Source of the DNA: Phytoseiulus persimilis
Taxonomy: Eukaryota > Arthropoda > Arachnida > Mesostigmata > Phytoseiidae
Direction of reading: 5' to 3'
Assembly: GCA_037576195.1 (NCBI GenBank)
Contig: CM075101.1
Location: forward strand, 41,664,001 to 41,728,000
DNA: 64,000 nucleotides
The translations under genes and the position numbers were made by a program. How positions within the stretch are numbered: the first letter of the stretch is position 1; every line of letters begins with the position of its first letter. Positions 12,170 to 22,697 of the stretch are shown here, piece by piece. The notes beneath the pieces were generated by a model. The model worked only from the letters and a program-made list of their open reading frames with translations. It was not told the origin of the DNA and searched no databases.

Positions 12170-14255
12170 TCTTTCCTTCGGGCATCGAGATCGCGTATCT
12201 GAGAAAGCGTTTCTGTCGAATGGAGCACGATTGTCTGTCACTGTCTGGATGCGGTACTCACTTGACACCGCTGAAATTGGGCGTGCTTCCCGTTTCCTAT
12301 ATTTCTCCTCCACCAGAGTCGCAGGAGCTGAGCAAGGAACTCGGAGGTAGAGATGCGAGATTCTCATTAGGAATAAGCGTAGTGAACCCCTCAACTATCG
12401 AAACGCCAGCTGGGAGAAACTTTGAGGAAAAGAAACTGCCACCGCAAACAACTGTTCCGTAAGGAGCTGGGGACGGAATCGGAGTGACTTCGATCTGCCA
12501 TTTAATTCAGAATCTCTCGGTGAGCGCAAACTCCCTTCTTGTCCGATAATCCCAAGGAAAGAATGTTGACGGGTTTCACTTTGGCTAGCGGGGAGACACC
12601 TTGAATGACGTCGAGCAAGAAACTCGGAAGTAGAAATGAGTGGTTCCTCGACGAATGATTTGATCTACCAAAAACTGTCTCCGAATCTCGATAGAACCAA
12701 ACCCCAGCGGATGCTACAATTGAGTGGCTGACGCGGCCTTAAACGTGCGCAGACTCGTTGTGCCCTACCGCTGCTGTCTCATTCGGGAGGTCTGAACGGG
12801 AGCGGGCGACTCGTTCCCCACTTGTGGCGCTACAACATTGCGACCATACTTTGATTTCACAAATGGTTTCCCGGCCTGATTCCCGCCCTAGGCGAAAAAA
12901 ATCCGCTTCTCACGCCAAATGCATCCCCATGGTTACAATTATTTCCGGTCGCATGCCGAAGCCTGAGAGGCGGACGGGAAGAAGTGACAAGAGCACTGCT
13001 GGCATTGTGACCAAGACCTATCGGCGACGAGCGTCCTCAAATCCGCTTGGAATCGAGCGGAGGGACTGAACTAACTTGAAAATATCATGAGCTGTACCCA
13101 AAAGAGACCCTGAATTGAGTCCGCATGCAGACATTACCAGATAAAATTGTAATGAAAGTGAAGTTGGGAGCAGCTCGTTTGCCCTTAAATGTTCCGACTC
13201 GGAGCAACCATCCCCTACTTGGAAATCAGAGGACTTCTCAGCAGATGAGTTGACGAAATTCCTATCTTAGAGGAAATTGACCAAGGGTGCATGAAGATCT
13301 CGAGTTGCTTGTTCACGAGACACGTCTTTCAGGACAACAAACGAAGACACAAGACGGGTTCTTTCAGGAAAAATCAAATACTGCAGTCGCAGGATCTGTT
13401 TAGGATCGGAACTTGAAACTCGAAAGCCACAGCCACATTCCATTCTCTGTGGTGAGATATTAAAACCCTTGAACCGGCAGCTCCGTTGTGTCCAATCCAG
13501 TCGAGGTTGGCCTCGTATTGCAACGAGGATCTTTCGTTGTCAAGACGCGAGGTGCTGGAATATTTCCAATCAAACAGCATCGAAGCAGTGAAATCGATAC
13601 TCGACTCAGCTCTCTCCCTTTGTTTTGATGTGCGGCTCTTTTGGAGGAACATACAGCGCACCGAAATAGAAGCACGTTACCCAAAACGGCTTTGATGGTC
13701 CCGTGGCGTACGGCGCGGCGGAGAGAAGTTCGTGCGCCTTAGTCTCAAATTCCCTCCATTCGGAAAAGGATATTCCGAGCACGGTAAGCTTCAGATTGCA
13801 TGGGGATTTCCAAGAGCTGGTTGTCTACCGAAATTCCTCCGAATCTTCCGGTCGTATCTTCAATGTTTGAACTCTGAGCTGGGCACGTCATTTGATCATT
13901 GACCGAGAGCGATCTGAAGCGGATAGCGAATCTCGAGAGAAGTTCGGATCGACTGCAAGGGTGATTGCTTGGCCGCAGCGGCTTTGGAGGCTAATTTGTC
14001 ACGATATAGGAAATCCTCCATGAGTGCGCTGACTCCGAGAGAATATGCCTTGTCACGCTCGGAAGGAGGCGTATCGAGACGATGGGTTCCGACTGGAATG
14101 CCATAGGATTAACAATTGGTACTTTCAATGATTCAACAGTTGACGGAACAGTCATTTGGTCAGTAAGACCATCGGGGAACTTCGGATCCTTATCAACTTT
14201 TAGGCGAAGAGAGCTCGTTCTGGCAGTATCTGGGACCGCTCAGCTTTCTTCCGAA
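12170..14255. other. Intergenic, no recognised gene
   Basis: Only short unrecognised ORFs are seen on both strands. The 3' part should contain the promoter and 5' UTR of the RRM gene that follows, and possibly a 5' exon: an in-frame ATG at 14082 would add 58 unrecognised residues, and AG acceptor-like sites occur just before 14256. Confidence 0.45.
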
Positions 14256-15732
14256 ATGTCACAAACTCAGGTAAGAAGAACTCGGACCGTAAAGCCAGCT
14301 TACGGAGATCCGTGGACTGATCCTGAAGCGCCAGATCATTTCCAGGGCGTCACTGTGCATCCCAATCGGGTTTTCGTGAAAGAGCTTCCGGTTGATGTTG
14401 ACCGACAGGAGCTCATGGGTGCGTTCTCGGGTTTCGGTTGGAGGATCCGAACCGCAAGAGTAGTGAATACGAACGGCTCAACTAACTACGGCTTTCTTAC
14501 TTTCGAAAGTAAAGACGAAGCCGACGCGGCCTTAGACAGGGTGAGGCTCTCGCTCGAATCATGTTCCGTTTCATATTTCTCGCCCTTCGTACCCTTGACA
14601 CGCTTCTCTGCATTTGAAGGCGAAATCCGATCTTGGAATCCTCGTCCGAGGGAAGAAAGTTGTCGTGGATCATGCGTTCAGCCGTCGAACCCCACCTCGT
14701 AGGAATTCGCGTCAATTTTCGCAAGCTTTCCAGGGTCTGTGCAGAACAAGGGACACAGGTGTAGACGTTGAAAGGGATGCGCAGCAGCACTACATTCATC
14801 AGAACTACAGCTGTCAGTATGCTCTGAGTCCATCTCCGGATCAACGATGCGCCAGTCCGGCGAGCCAGATGCATTATCCCATGCAGAGCTCGCAGCATTA
14901 TAACAATTTGTGCTTCGACGGTCGGCCAGTGTACTTAGCTAACCCGAACCAAGGATTGTCAGCTCAGACAGCACCGGGTATCGGCCAGAACGGTCACTTC
15001 CCGTTTCAACACGGAGGTATTCATGGTGAGAACCAATTTAGCGTCTTCGCGCCAGGCCATCAACTTGAATTCCCCGGACTCCGCTGGCCTCGCCGCCAAC
15101 TTCCCAGTTCCTCTCCTCCTCTCAATCGAGTTGGATGAAGTTTATTCTCAATGTCTTCCTAATGCTGTTTCGGGCTTCCAGATGACGCCCGCTCACCACC
15201 TCATTGGCCTGTTCGCACTGCTCACCATTATGCCTATGAGGAGCATCCCGAATCACGTTTTGGTGAGCACACCGCCACGTTCCCCACTCCATTACTTTCC
15301 CCGCTCTTTCCACTGCCCTGATAAGTAACACTTTTGGAAACTAGCCATATTTTGTCGACTCCTGTGAAACGTGATAGCTTTGTAGGTGGCGTTCATCCCC
15401 CGTACGTAACGACGCATCACCCGGGACTGAGCGGACCCTTGTACGTAAAGAATCCTGCCGAAGGAGTTGAAGCGCCCAACATGTCGGATAGGTTCCCACA
15501 TTCGGAGTCGGCCACCCTGCAGCGCGCAGACCACCAAATGGCCGCTGGATTCCATCACCAGAGCCAGGAATTCAACCATCAGGATCAAGTCCAGCAGCTC
15601 CATCACCAGACCCAGCTGGTGCATCAACATTTAGCTCAACAACAAAGCCTGTTCCACGGTCCATGGATCCAGCTCATGCAGTATCAGCATCCTCAATCTC
15701 CACGGAGGAACTCCGACTGCTCCAGCAACTAG
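14256..15732 (+). CDS. DAZ/Boule-like RNA-binding protein
   Basis: Four exons join in phase: 14256-14540, 14620-15025, 15182-15262 and 15326-15732, giving 392 residues. A single N-terminal RRM has RNP2 VFVKEL (39-44) and RNP1 centred on NYGFLTF (77-83). Exon 2 completes it with VRGKKVVVDHAF, in the place of the GKKLNIGPA strand of Boule. The long tail is rich in Gln, His, Pro and Tyr, with an HQ-rich run near 15550-15640. DAZ-family proteins bind 3' UTRs of germline mRNAs and promote translation in meiosis, partnering Pumilio; here that is inferred from the RRM only. The introns are 79, 156 and 63 bp. The last acceptor (AG at 15324-15325) is the least certain. Translation may instead start at 14082. 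An unrelated hnRNP-type RRM protein remains possible. Confidence 0.68.
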
Positions 15733-16427
15733 ATTTTCTCAAGAGTCTCAATCTCCAATCTCAGGGCGAACCACTGCGCGATGCTGAGAAGCGGTTAGGT
15801 GCTAGACGAATTTTTAGCTCCTCTTGATACTCGAACAGTCGATTCGGTCGATTTATCCTCCGACGGAGGGAGAGCGAAAAGCATTGGGGCTTTCGATCTG
15901 TCGTCAGGGAAGTTTCAGATGGAGGGGATGGAACAGATTCGCCCTGTCGAGAAGAATTCTTCGATAGGATAGACCTAGCATGATCCCATCCGTTTGGAGT
16001 CTAGCATTTTGTTCCGCTGTCCGTGGTGTTTCGCCGCGTTTGCGAGAAGATTTTTAGAAAAGTTGTTCCCTAATCTACATCGTCGGAATTGTCACCTACC
16101 CAAGAAGAAGATTTGCGCCAGGTTGTGTATGGTTCAGATGGAGGCATTTGAAACGAAAACGCGTTTTCTTCATTGATTGTTGTTCAGCTCAGAATCCGTG
16201 CTCACTGAAGAAAGTTGCGGCTGGCGTCGGGAATTTTAGGTTTATGCGATGATTGATCAATTAATAGCGTCACCTTGATGTGTGCAGCTGATAACAGCTG
16301 TTGGTATTTTTAATTTATTGCTGATTAAATTAAGTTTTTGATAAATCAATTGAACGAGAAGAGCGACCTTCATTGCGAACGATCAGAAACCTCAGTTGTC
16401 AGCTCGCATTGAATACAGCTGTTCAAA
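15733..16427. other. 3' flank with AT-rich island
   Basis: No gene is recognised. About 16230-16365 is markedly AT-rich against the GC-rich surroundings and has CAGCTG twice in CAGCTGATAACAGCTG. An ATTAAA at 16324-16329 could serve as a distant poly(A) signal for the RRM gene. Confidence 0.4.
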
Positions 16428-16688
16428 ATGAGCTCTTCCGAGCAACTATGTTCCGAGCAGGGACATTCGAGGAGGGATGTTCTGAGAATGTCCGATCGAA
16501 ACTACCAGCTGGGAGACATTCCCTACCGAACTCTCACAGGCCGCGGAAATTTCTTAAGCTATCGGGCGGACGCTGGCAAGACCCCGTCATGGAAGGAGCC
16601 TCTGACGATGTGGTGGGGCCTGAGACGGAACACCGTGCTCATCAGAAGGAAAGGAGCAGTCTCGCATCTCAAAGTGTCCCAGAAATAG
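16428..16688 (+). CDS. Candidate small protein, 86 aa, unrecognised
   Basis: An ATG with A at -3 opens a frame of 86 codons ending in TAG. The product is basic, contains no membrane segment or known motif, and has a segment around DIPYRTLTGRGNF that looks protein-like rather than random. It follows the AT-rich island and ends about 180 bases before the tRNA gene. No splice signal or poly(A) signal was found to support it, and other frames are also open here, so it may be chance. Confidence 0.22.
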   Translation: MSSSEQLCSEQGHSRRDVLRMSDRNYQLGDIPYRTLTGRGNFLSYRADAGKTPSWKEPLTMWWGLRRNTVLIRRKGAVSHLKVSQK

Positions 16689-16856
16689 ATGGAGATAAGA
16701 AGACGCGAACGAAAAACAGCAATTATCGGAACTGCATGGAATCTTATGTCGAATATTTCTCGAAAGGCTTCTCTCAGCAGGTTTTCTCTCCTGAGGTGCC
16801 AGAGTTCCGGAACCCTTCCAGAACGAGGGCCAGGCGCTCCAACGTCGGCCTCCGAG

Positions 16857-16861
16857 AAAAA
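16857..16861 (-). terminator. RNA polymerase III terminator
   Basis: Five A residues on plus give TTTTT on the minus strand about five bases after the tRNA 3' end, a normal Pol III stop. Confidence 0.8.
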
Positions 16862-16866
16862 CATAA

Positions 16867-16940
16867 TGGCCCACACAGGGATCGAACCTGTGACCTTCGC
16901 GTTATTAGCACGACGCTCTATCCGACTGAGCTAGTGGGCC
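16867..16940 (-). tRNA. tRNA-Ile (anticodon AAT)
   Basis: Read on the minus strand, the 74 bases fold as a full cloverleaf. The acceptor stem GGCCCAC pairs with GTGGGCC, with discriminator A. The A box is TAGCTCAGTCGG, the anticodon loop is CTAATAA with AAT, and the B box is GGTTCGATCCC. There is no intron and no encoded CCA, as expected for a eukaryotic nuclear gene. It decodes AUU, and AUC/AUA after A34-to-inosine editing. Confidence 0.97.
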
Positions 16941-16948
16941 TCACATAA

Positions 16949-18659
16949 GGCATTGTATTCGCTTCTGAGTTCGATCCAGATTCGGACACGTCGGTGATCA
17001 TTCCAATTCCGATGCCTGCCAAGAACAAATGAGCACCCCGAATCTTCGTCCCTCTCCCCTCCAGCTATTGCGGTCAGTGCGCGGAAGAACACGGCCTCCG
17101 TCAACCGCGCGCAGTGACGAGATTCTTAAGACCTCACCGTCGGTCGTTGGCTTCGTTCTTGGGATCCGCGAAATCATGATTGCACGCGCGGGATCACTTC
17201 CTCTCTTGCTTCGTTCACTCCTAAGTTACCTTGATCAGACTTTCGCTGGTCAAAGAAACCTTCTCGAGTGATCTCCAATTCGTCGGTCGATGGATACTGT
17301 GCGGGAACGTAACAAGGGGAGGGGCAGGACCAGACCGAGAAGCACCGCGGGCACCATTCCTAGCTTCCCACTGAAGCCCTTGAAGCTCATTAGGAAGTAC
17401 AATCTTGACATCGGCGTCCCAAACATCGACATTTCCCTCCGCCCCTCTCTGGCCGCAGCTATGAGTTTGGTAAGTTGTGGAGGAAGCCTCGGAATCGATC
17501 AAGTCATATCTTCGCTCCACTTCGTGTCAATTACGGCTCTCGAAGCTGGCGATTCTGTCGATCGAGCATGATCTCACCAATAACATCGACCCAACGTGCA
17601 GCTTCGTCATGATGCAGCACGTCGGATTCTGGTGATATCGATGCGATCAATGCATTCGCTGTCGTGAGAGCCCGCAAGGCTCACTTTTCGAGCTTGAATC
17701 CGTCTGGAGGATGAATTTCCTGGAGCAATCAGTACATTTGATGTTTTGATTCTCGTGAACCTAGCTCATGTTCTCTGACTCGCTGGTCATTTTCATTGAC
17801 CGCCCTTGTCACTAGAGACCTTGTTACGCCAATGCATGCAAGCGCATCCGTGTATCACACGAGGTTGGAACTCGGGAACTTCGTTATTGGAGACTCGAAT
17901 GCACGTTGGGAAAGAACCGGTTCATTGCATCCATCAAGGAAACCTCCATCTTCTCGAGAGACCCACATGTTGAAGCTCCCAGATCTCCCCCCTCAACCCC
18001 CTGAAATTTTCCCATGCGCGAGACAGACTTCCCTCAAGCACCCATAACATGAGGGGCCCCCAGACGAGATAATCGTATCCGCGAACTGAACCTCTTCCAA
18101 ATCTTCGAATTGGACTCTGGAATCCGAATTCAGAGTCTGAGTGATAGTCATCTTCGGTTGCAATGAGTTCTGCTACACTGATGGAGACCTCACCGCTCGC
18201 CCCGGCCCAATCACTGAGCTGAATAGTACATGGGTGAACTAGACAAAGCGACTTCTCGGAGCAAGAGAAGCATGAGAGTCAGGGCTCTGATGAAGTAGCT
18301 CAAAAAAACTTGGGGTATCCCAGGTTTCCTTCGGCTGCTTGTCCGCAGTATCGCTATCACAGGGTGAGCTCAAGATGCCCTGCCCGTTGTATGGACCAGG
18401 TCACTGTCTCAAGGTCCCTTTCGTTATTTTCTTCGATGTTCAGAGAGACAGATAGCATGTCCGCGCCTGCTTTCCTATTGTGAATGTTCACAACCACGAT
18501 GTCGACGATGTTTTCGGAAGTGGAAACGCGGTTGGTCGATCTTCGGGGTTTCCTCCGGTGCCCAGTGAGTAAGGGCAATGTAATACTGTGTGGTCCGTGG
18601 CGTCTTCTGTCTCGTTCATGAAAGGAACGCACGCTGGACTTCTAAACACAAACGTTCGA
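16949..18659. other. No recognised gene
   Basis: Short ORFs on both strands match nothing known. A minus-strand frame near 17250-17432 has a run of hydrophobic residues, but no splice or start context supports it. The region borders transposon debris and may itself be old repeat sequence. Confidence 0.4.
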
Positions 18660-19425
18660 GATGAGTGGTGCAGAATGTCTCGAAAGAACCGACGAGTTGC
18701 GGCAAGATATTCAATCGGAATGATGATCCCCGGCTAACGAAGCGTGAGAAAGCGAGGCTCTTACGCAAGAATCCGAGACGTGGAGCGTGCCCTTCGAGGA
18801 TCGAAGCGAGAGTCGGATCGGAGTGTGCTTGCCAAACAAATAGGAAGCATTCTTGTGGGTGACAAGCATCTGTGATGGCAGGAAAGACACCCGCTCCCTG
18901 GTTGGAAGAGCATCATGTTAGGAATCGAATCGATCACGCGACGAGCGGTCTCGAGCTGGGTCAGAGGTGGGAACAGTCATATTTTCGGGAAAGAGAAACC
19001 TCTATTTGGATGGACCGGATGGTTTCCGCTATCACTGGCGTGACCTGCGTGGAGAGAGAAACGCAGCATCCTGAGCCGGAACGTCGGTGCAGCTCCGGCG
19101 ATGGTCTGGGCTGCAAATTCCGCTGACGGTAAATCTCGAATCGCATTCCCAGCCGGCAGGCGGACCTCAGAAACATGCGCACAAACATTGTGGACTGCCT
19201 GTTGCCATTCGCGGGCAAATTCCATGGTCCGGAAACCATTTACATTCGCGATTACGCCGCGATTCATGGCTGGAAGTTCGTGAAAAGATGGTTTGAGACG
19301 AATTCCATGCAGTTACTGCCCCCCCCCCTTCCTGGGTGCGAACCTGAATTTATCTGTCGGGGCACGCTCTCACGGAGGTCTCAAGGCTTTGGAGTGACCC
19401 CCCACATCCTCCTCATCGAGGAAGA
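18660..19425 (+). pseudogene. Decayed Tc1-like transposase, plus strand
   Basis: Successive frames give fragments of a Tc1/mariner DDE transposase in the right order. First comes an HTH-type segment with LTKREKARL and NPR near 18735-18780. Then LDGPDGFRYHWRDLR near 19008-19052 covers the first catalytic Asp region, followed by AMVWAANSADGKSRI near 19098-19141. A further block near 19245-19325 reads AAIHGWKFVKRWFE, the family's helix after the second Asp. Reading requires several frame changes, and a run of ten C residues interrupts the last block. The copy is therefore dead. These enzymes cut and paste elements flanked by TA. I could not find its terminal repeats. Confidence 0.72.
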
Positions 19426-19505
19426 TGCATGAACAGCGAAAATCGGACGGGAAAGCTTCGCGAATCAAATCGATTTTCGATTATTCTATCTGATCGGAAG
19501 GCACA

Positions 19506-20584
19506 TCAAAGGCTTCTCAACGGTTTATCTGTTTCCCCCTTTCTCGATATGACCAAGAACACGCGTTCTGGCATGGAAGAAATGAGATAATCGATTGTTT
19601 CTTGTCCAATAACGCTCCAAGCATTCACTATGCCTCCTTTCAATTCATTCACATTTTCGAATCGCCCATTTTCCGTGCATAACCGCCGAGCGACGATGCC
19701 CCGGAGGTTCTCCATGGGATTCAAGTACATGGAGTAAGGGCTGCTCGCTGCCCACTCGAGAACCTCGACCTTCTTGGACTTCAACCATGGTACTCGAGCC
19801 GGCATGCACACATGCATTATCATGTTGAAATATCAGTTTGAGGGGGCGGAACCTCCTCAAAAAAAGTAAAAGACGAGAATCTGGCAGCCCGTGATGTTCT
19901 ATGGGATCCATTCTTGATGAGGGAAACGCTAGTTCCACTTTCCCCACGGACCCAAAGCAACCCCAACACATGGCCGATCCTCCCCTGAAATTGCGTCGTG
20001 AAAAGATCATTGGTTCCTTCCTTAAACCTCTCCAGTAGTCATTGAAGCCGTCCGGCCCGTCGATGGAGAACTTTTTTCCCATCGCTGAAGAGACCCTATG
20101 GAAGTAGAGTGTCTCAAATGCAAGCAAAGAAGCTTCATATGATTCGACAGGATTCCCTCACAACGATCCTACCGTTTTCCACCTTCTTGTAATGTTTTCT
20201 TTCGCGAAAATCAGCCGAGCATCAATGTGAGAAGGTTTCAAGGTCGGCGCGCACCTCGTTCTCGCCGATTGGAGGTGTTCTTGCTCATTGAATACCTGAC
20301 GAATGCGCCTCGGAGTCACACAAAGTTCAAGATCTCGTCTGATTTGCGTACTCGAACGTGTTGAGTTCGAGGCAGTGCGGCAACTGCGCTTCTTATCGGC
20401 CAGCGAAAGCTTCGACTCCGCGCTCCGTTTTACGGTTGTAGAGACCTGGGTTCTTGAGATAACTTGACCTAACTTTTTGCGAACGCTTGATTCGAGCTCC
20501 TATAGCTCTATAAGTCAGGCCACAGTCGAAGAATGCATTGATCGTCGCTTTTTCTTCACCGGTCAAACTGTTCGCCCTCGGCAT
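19506..20584 (-). pseudogene. Decayed Tc1-like transposase, minus strand
   Basis: An ATG at 20582-20584 opens the HTH block (LTGEEKATINAF, GLTYRAIGARI). Lower coordinates give KKFSIDGPDGF with the first Asp, GGSAMCWGCFG, then FQHDNACVHA with the second Asp near 19,820. In another frame come VEVLEW, LNPMENLRG with the catalytic Glu, and the usual ending ETIDYLISSMPERV. At least one frameshift follows the second Asp, and the segment between the HTH and DDE blocks is eroded. It is tail-to-tail with the copy at 18.66-19.42 kb. Their signature motifs differ (DGFNDYW against DGFRYHW), so they are probably different subfamilies. Confidence 0.82.
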
Positions 20585-20898
20585 CGCTCACACCCAACGA
20601 TCGAGCAAACTTCGTTGTCTCCATAACCATAAAACTGCTGATTCTATCCGTGATTCTAAAAGCATTTTCCAGGCAGAAACCGGGAATCGCACTTCTTCTT
20701 TCTCATGGGCTCTCGGAATTCCGTCTGCCATCCTCGAAATTTCTCCTCTATTTCATAGTCTCTGCCATGAGAAATATCAGACGAGAGCTCCCAACGATTG
20801 TTGGAAAAATACAGAAAAGTCGAGTGATTCTAAAAGCGTTTCCTAGAGTGTATAATCCGCTTCGTCCGTCAATTCGTCAGGCCCCCCTTCTGGACTAC
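20585..20898. other. Transposon 5' flank, no gene seen
   Basis: There is no convincing coding sequence. The phrase GTGATTCTAAAAGC appears twice (near 20650 and 20823), a small dispersed duplication probably belonging to old repeat DNA. Confidence 0.4.
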
Positions 20899-21143
20899 GG
20901 AGGTGGTTTATGGTTTCATCTGACCATACTTTTTGGTATGTAGGGAGGTGGTTAGGAATCGATCTGACCATACTTTCTTGAGGGCTACGTAGATATTGCC
21001 AGGATCGATCTTACCATGCTTTTTGGAGTCTGGGGAGGCAATTCCGAGGTCGATCTGACCATACTTTTCGGGTCCAGGGAGGAAGTTCCGAGGTCGATCT
21101 GACCATACCTTTCGGGTCTGGGGAGGTAATTCCGAGGTCGATC
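20899..21143. repeat. 44-46 bp minisatellite, about 5.5 units
   Basis: The phrase TGACCATAC, or a close variant, recurs at 20921, 20965, 21011, 21056 and 21100. Between copies lie GGGAGGTAATTCCGAGGTCG-like blocks. The unit length wanders between 44 and 46 bp, so the array is not a coding repeat. Units diverge modestly, with the last two most alike. Confidence 0.88.
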
Positions 21144-22160
21144 CCAAGAAACTGAAGCGCAAACCACAGGACGAGTGCCTGACACACACGATGAAGCTAT
21201 CATTCTCGTAGTTTCTTCAGATTTCCTTATTTTCCCTTCAGAGATATAAGGAACGAAACTTCTGCTCAGACGTTTCCGAATCTCATCTGGGGCTTTTTTT
21301 TACATAGCATCGGAGTTCCAAACTTCGAGGGCTAAATACTGATCAACGCCTCACTTGCGAAAGAAATCTTCGGGCAAAAGTCGGCTACACTGGGTTTGAC
21401 CTCCCATTCTATCCCAGGTTCATGGAGGCGACCCGGGAGCAGTCGTCGTCTGCGCGGCGTCCCTCATCAATAGAATTCACGCTCTCTCGATTCGGTCGTC
21501 GATTATAGGCTTTGTCCCAGTCGTATCAGCATTTCGATAAGTAGCTTCCATGAGATGGTACCATACTCTCATATCATTCTCAGTAACATCAGAAGCAATC
21601 ATTCACCGGAAACCCTAATTGTCCGCTTGCGCCCCACCTTGTACAAAACATCAGTCCCCACAGAAATTTCAGCGAATGCTGGAAGCTCGACGGTGGGCTC
21701 GAGCCACAATTCCCAGGTATTTAGATACGCCGTGGAAATCCACCCTGGACTCACTAGCCTACCGTGAGAGAGGCGGTGGGGCGGCCCGCCCCGGGCACCA
21801 AGGCTATGGCGGCATCAATATGCCTCTGACTGTGTGAGAAACGCGCTTACACTCTCTGTGAGATAAGCCGTTTGATCACTCACAAAATGAGCGTTTGAAA
21901 CGACGTCCGCATTGTCGGATAATTTCAATCGCCTCCTGGTAAGTCTGGAAGTGGAAGCTCGACAGCGATTTTCTCTTCTCCGGAAATTTTCGGTCCCAGA
22001 ATCTCAGGGCACACCGAATCACGACCTTCCGAGCTCAACATTGAAGAACTCATCTTGAAAACCTCCGCACCATTAAGCCCGCTAGAAAGTTTCGGTTCCA
22101 GAGTTCCTTCAGAGCTCTTCTCGTCGTTCCGTCAGAACGCTTCTGGGTTGAACAGTAAAC
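21144..22160. other. No recognised gene
   Basis: Only short ORFs are seen. The segment lies between a minisatellite and a TIR element and is probably intergenic repeat-derived DNA. Confidence 0.4.
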
Positions 22161-22163
22161 CTA

Positions 22164-22694
22164 CCGTGTTTTCTCTAATAACCGGGCATGCTCCAAAGAG
22201 CGGGCACCCGGAGCGACTTTGAAATATGAGCGGGCATGCTCTCAGGAACGCCCACCGCCGTTGCGACAGTCGAAGCGGAAACCCAGCACGTTCCTGTTGC
22301 ACGTCTACGCAACACGTTGTATTGACGGCCGCCGGTCGATTCAGATTGAACGTTGTTTTTCGTCTGGAAATTTTTCGAATCCTCGAATTCCCTTACGTGT
22401 GTATCTCCTCTCTGGACGGCATAGGGGCTCTCAGCATATCTCATTGAGTCTTCCTCTCGCCGTCCGCTAGCTAAAGTCAAATTATACCGTGACAGGATTT
22501 CGTCGCTGCCGAAGCGAGTTCGCAGAGTACGCGAGCACGCTCCATTGACTGGGCATGCTCTCATCAGCGGGCACCCGAAGCGATTCCGAATAATAGCCGG
22601 GCATGCTCTATTGACTGGGCATGCTTTTATGAGCGGGCATCCAGAGCGGGTTCGAGAAATTGGCGGGCATGCCCGGTTATTCGAAGAAATACGG
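22164..22694. mobile_element. Non-autonomous TIR element (MITE-like)
   Basis: The left end, CCGTGTTTTCTCTAATAACC, matches the inverted right end, CCGTATTTCTTCGAATAACC; both run on into GGGCATGC. TA lies directly outside both ends (22162-22163 and 22695-22696), consistent with a TA target-site duplication. The 531-bp interior has no transposase but carries six GGGCATGC copies and related GCGGGCACCCG blocks near both ends. TA-flanked ends starting CCGTATTT suggest a Tc1/mariner-pogo relative, but the superfamily is inferred only. Confidence 0.75.
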
Positions 22695-22697
22695 TAG

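Noticed and set aside
16373..16948. A 191-codon plus-strand ORF ending in HRDRTCDLRVI-like sequence, and a related frame with GIEPVTF
   Set aside because: The C-terminal part is the antisense translation of the tRNA-Ile gene, a common false protein in databases. The upstream part has no independent support.
20899..21203. Minus-strand ORFs reading through the minisatellite as repeated peptides
   Set aside because: Unit lengths of 44-46 bp do not keep frame, so the repeat is not a coding one.
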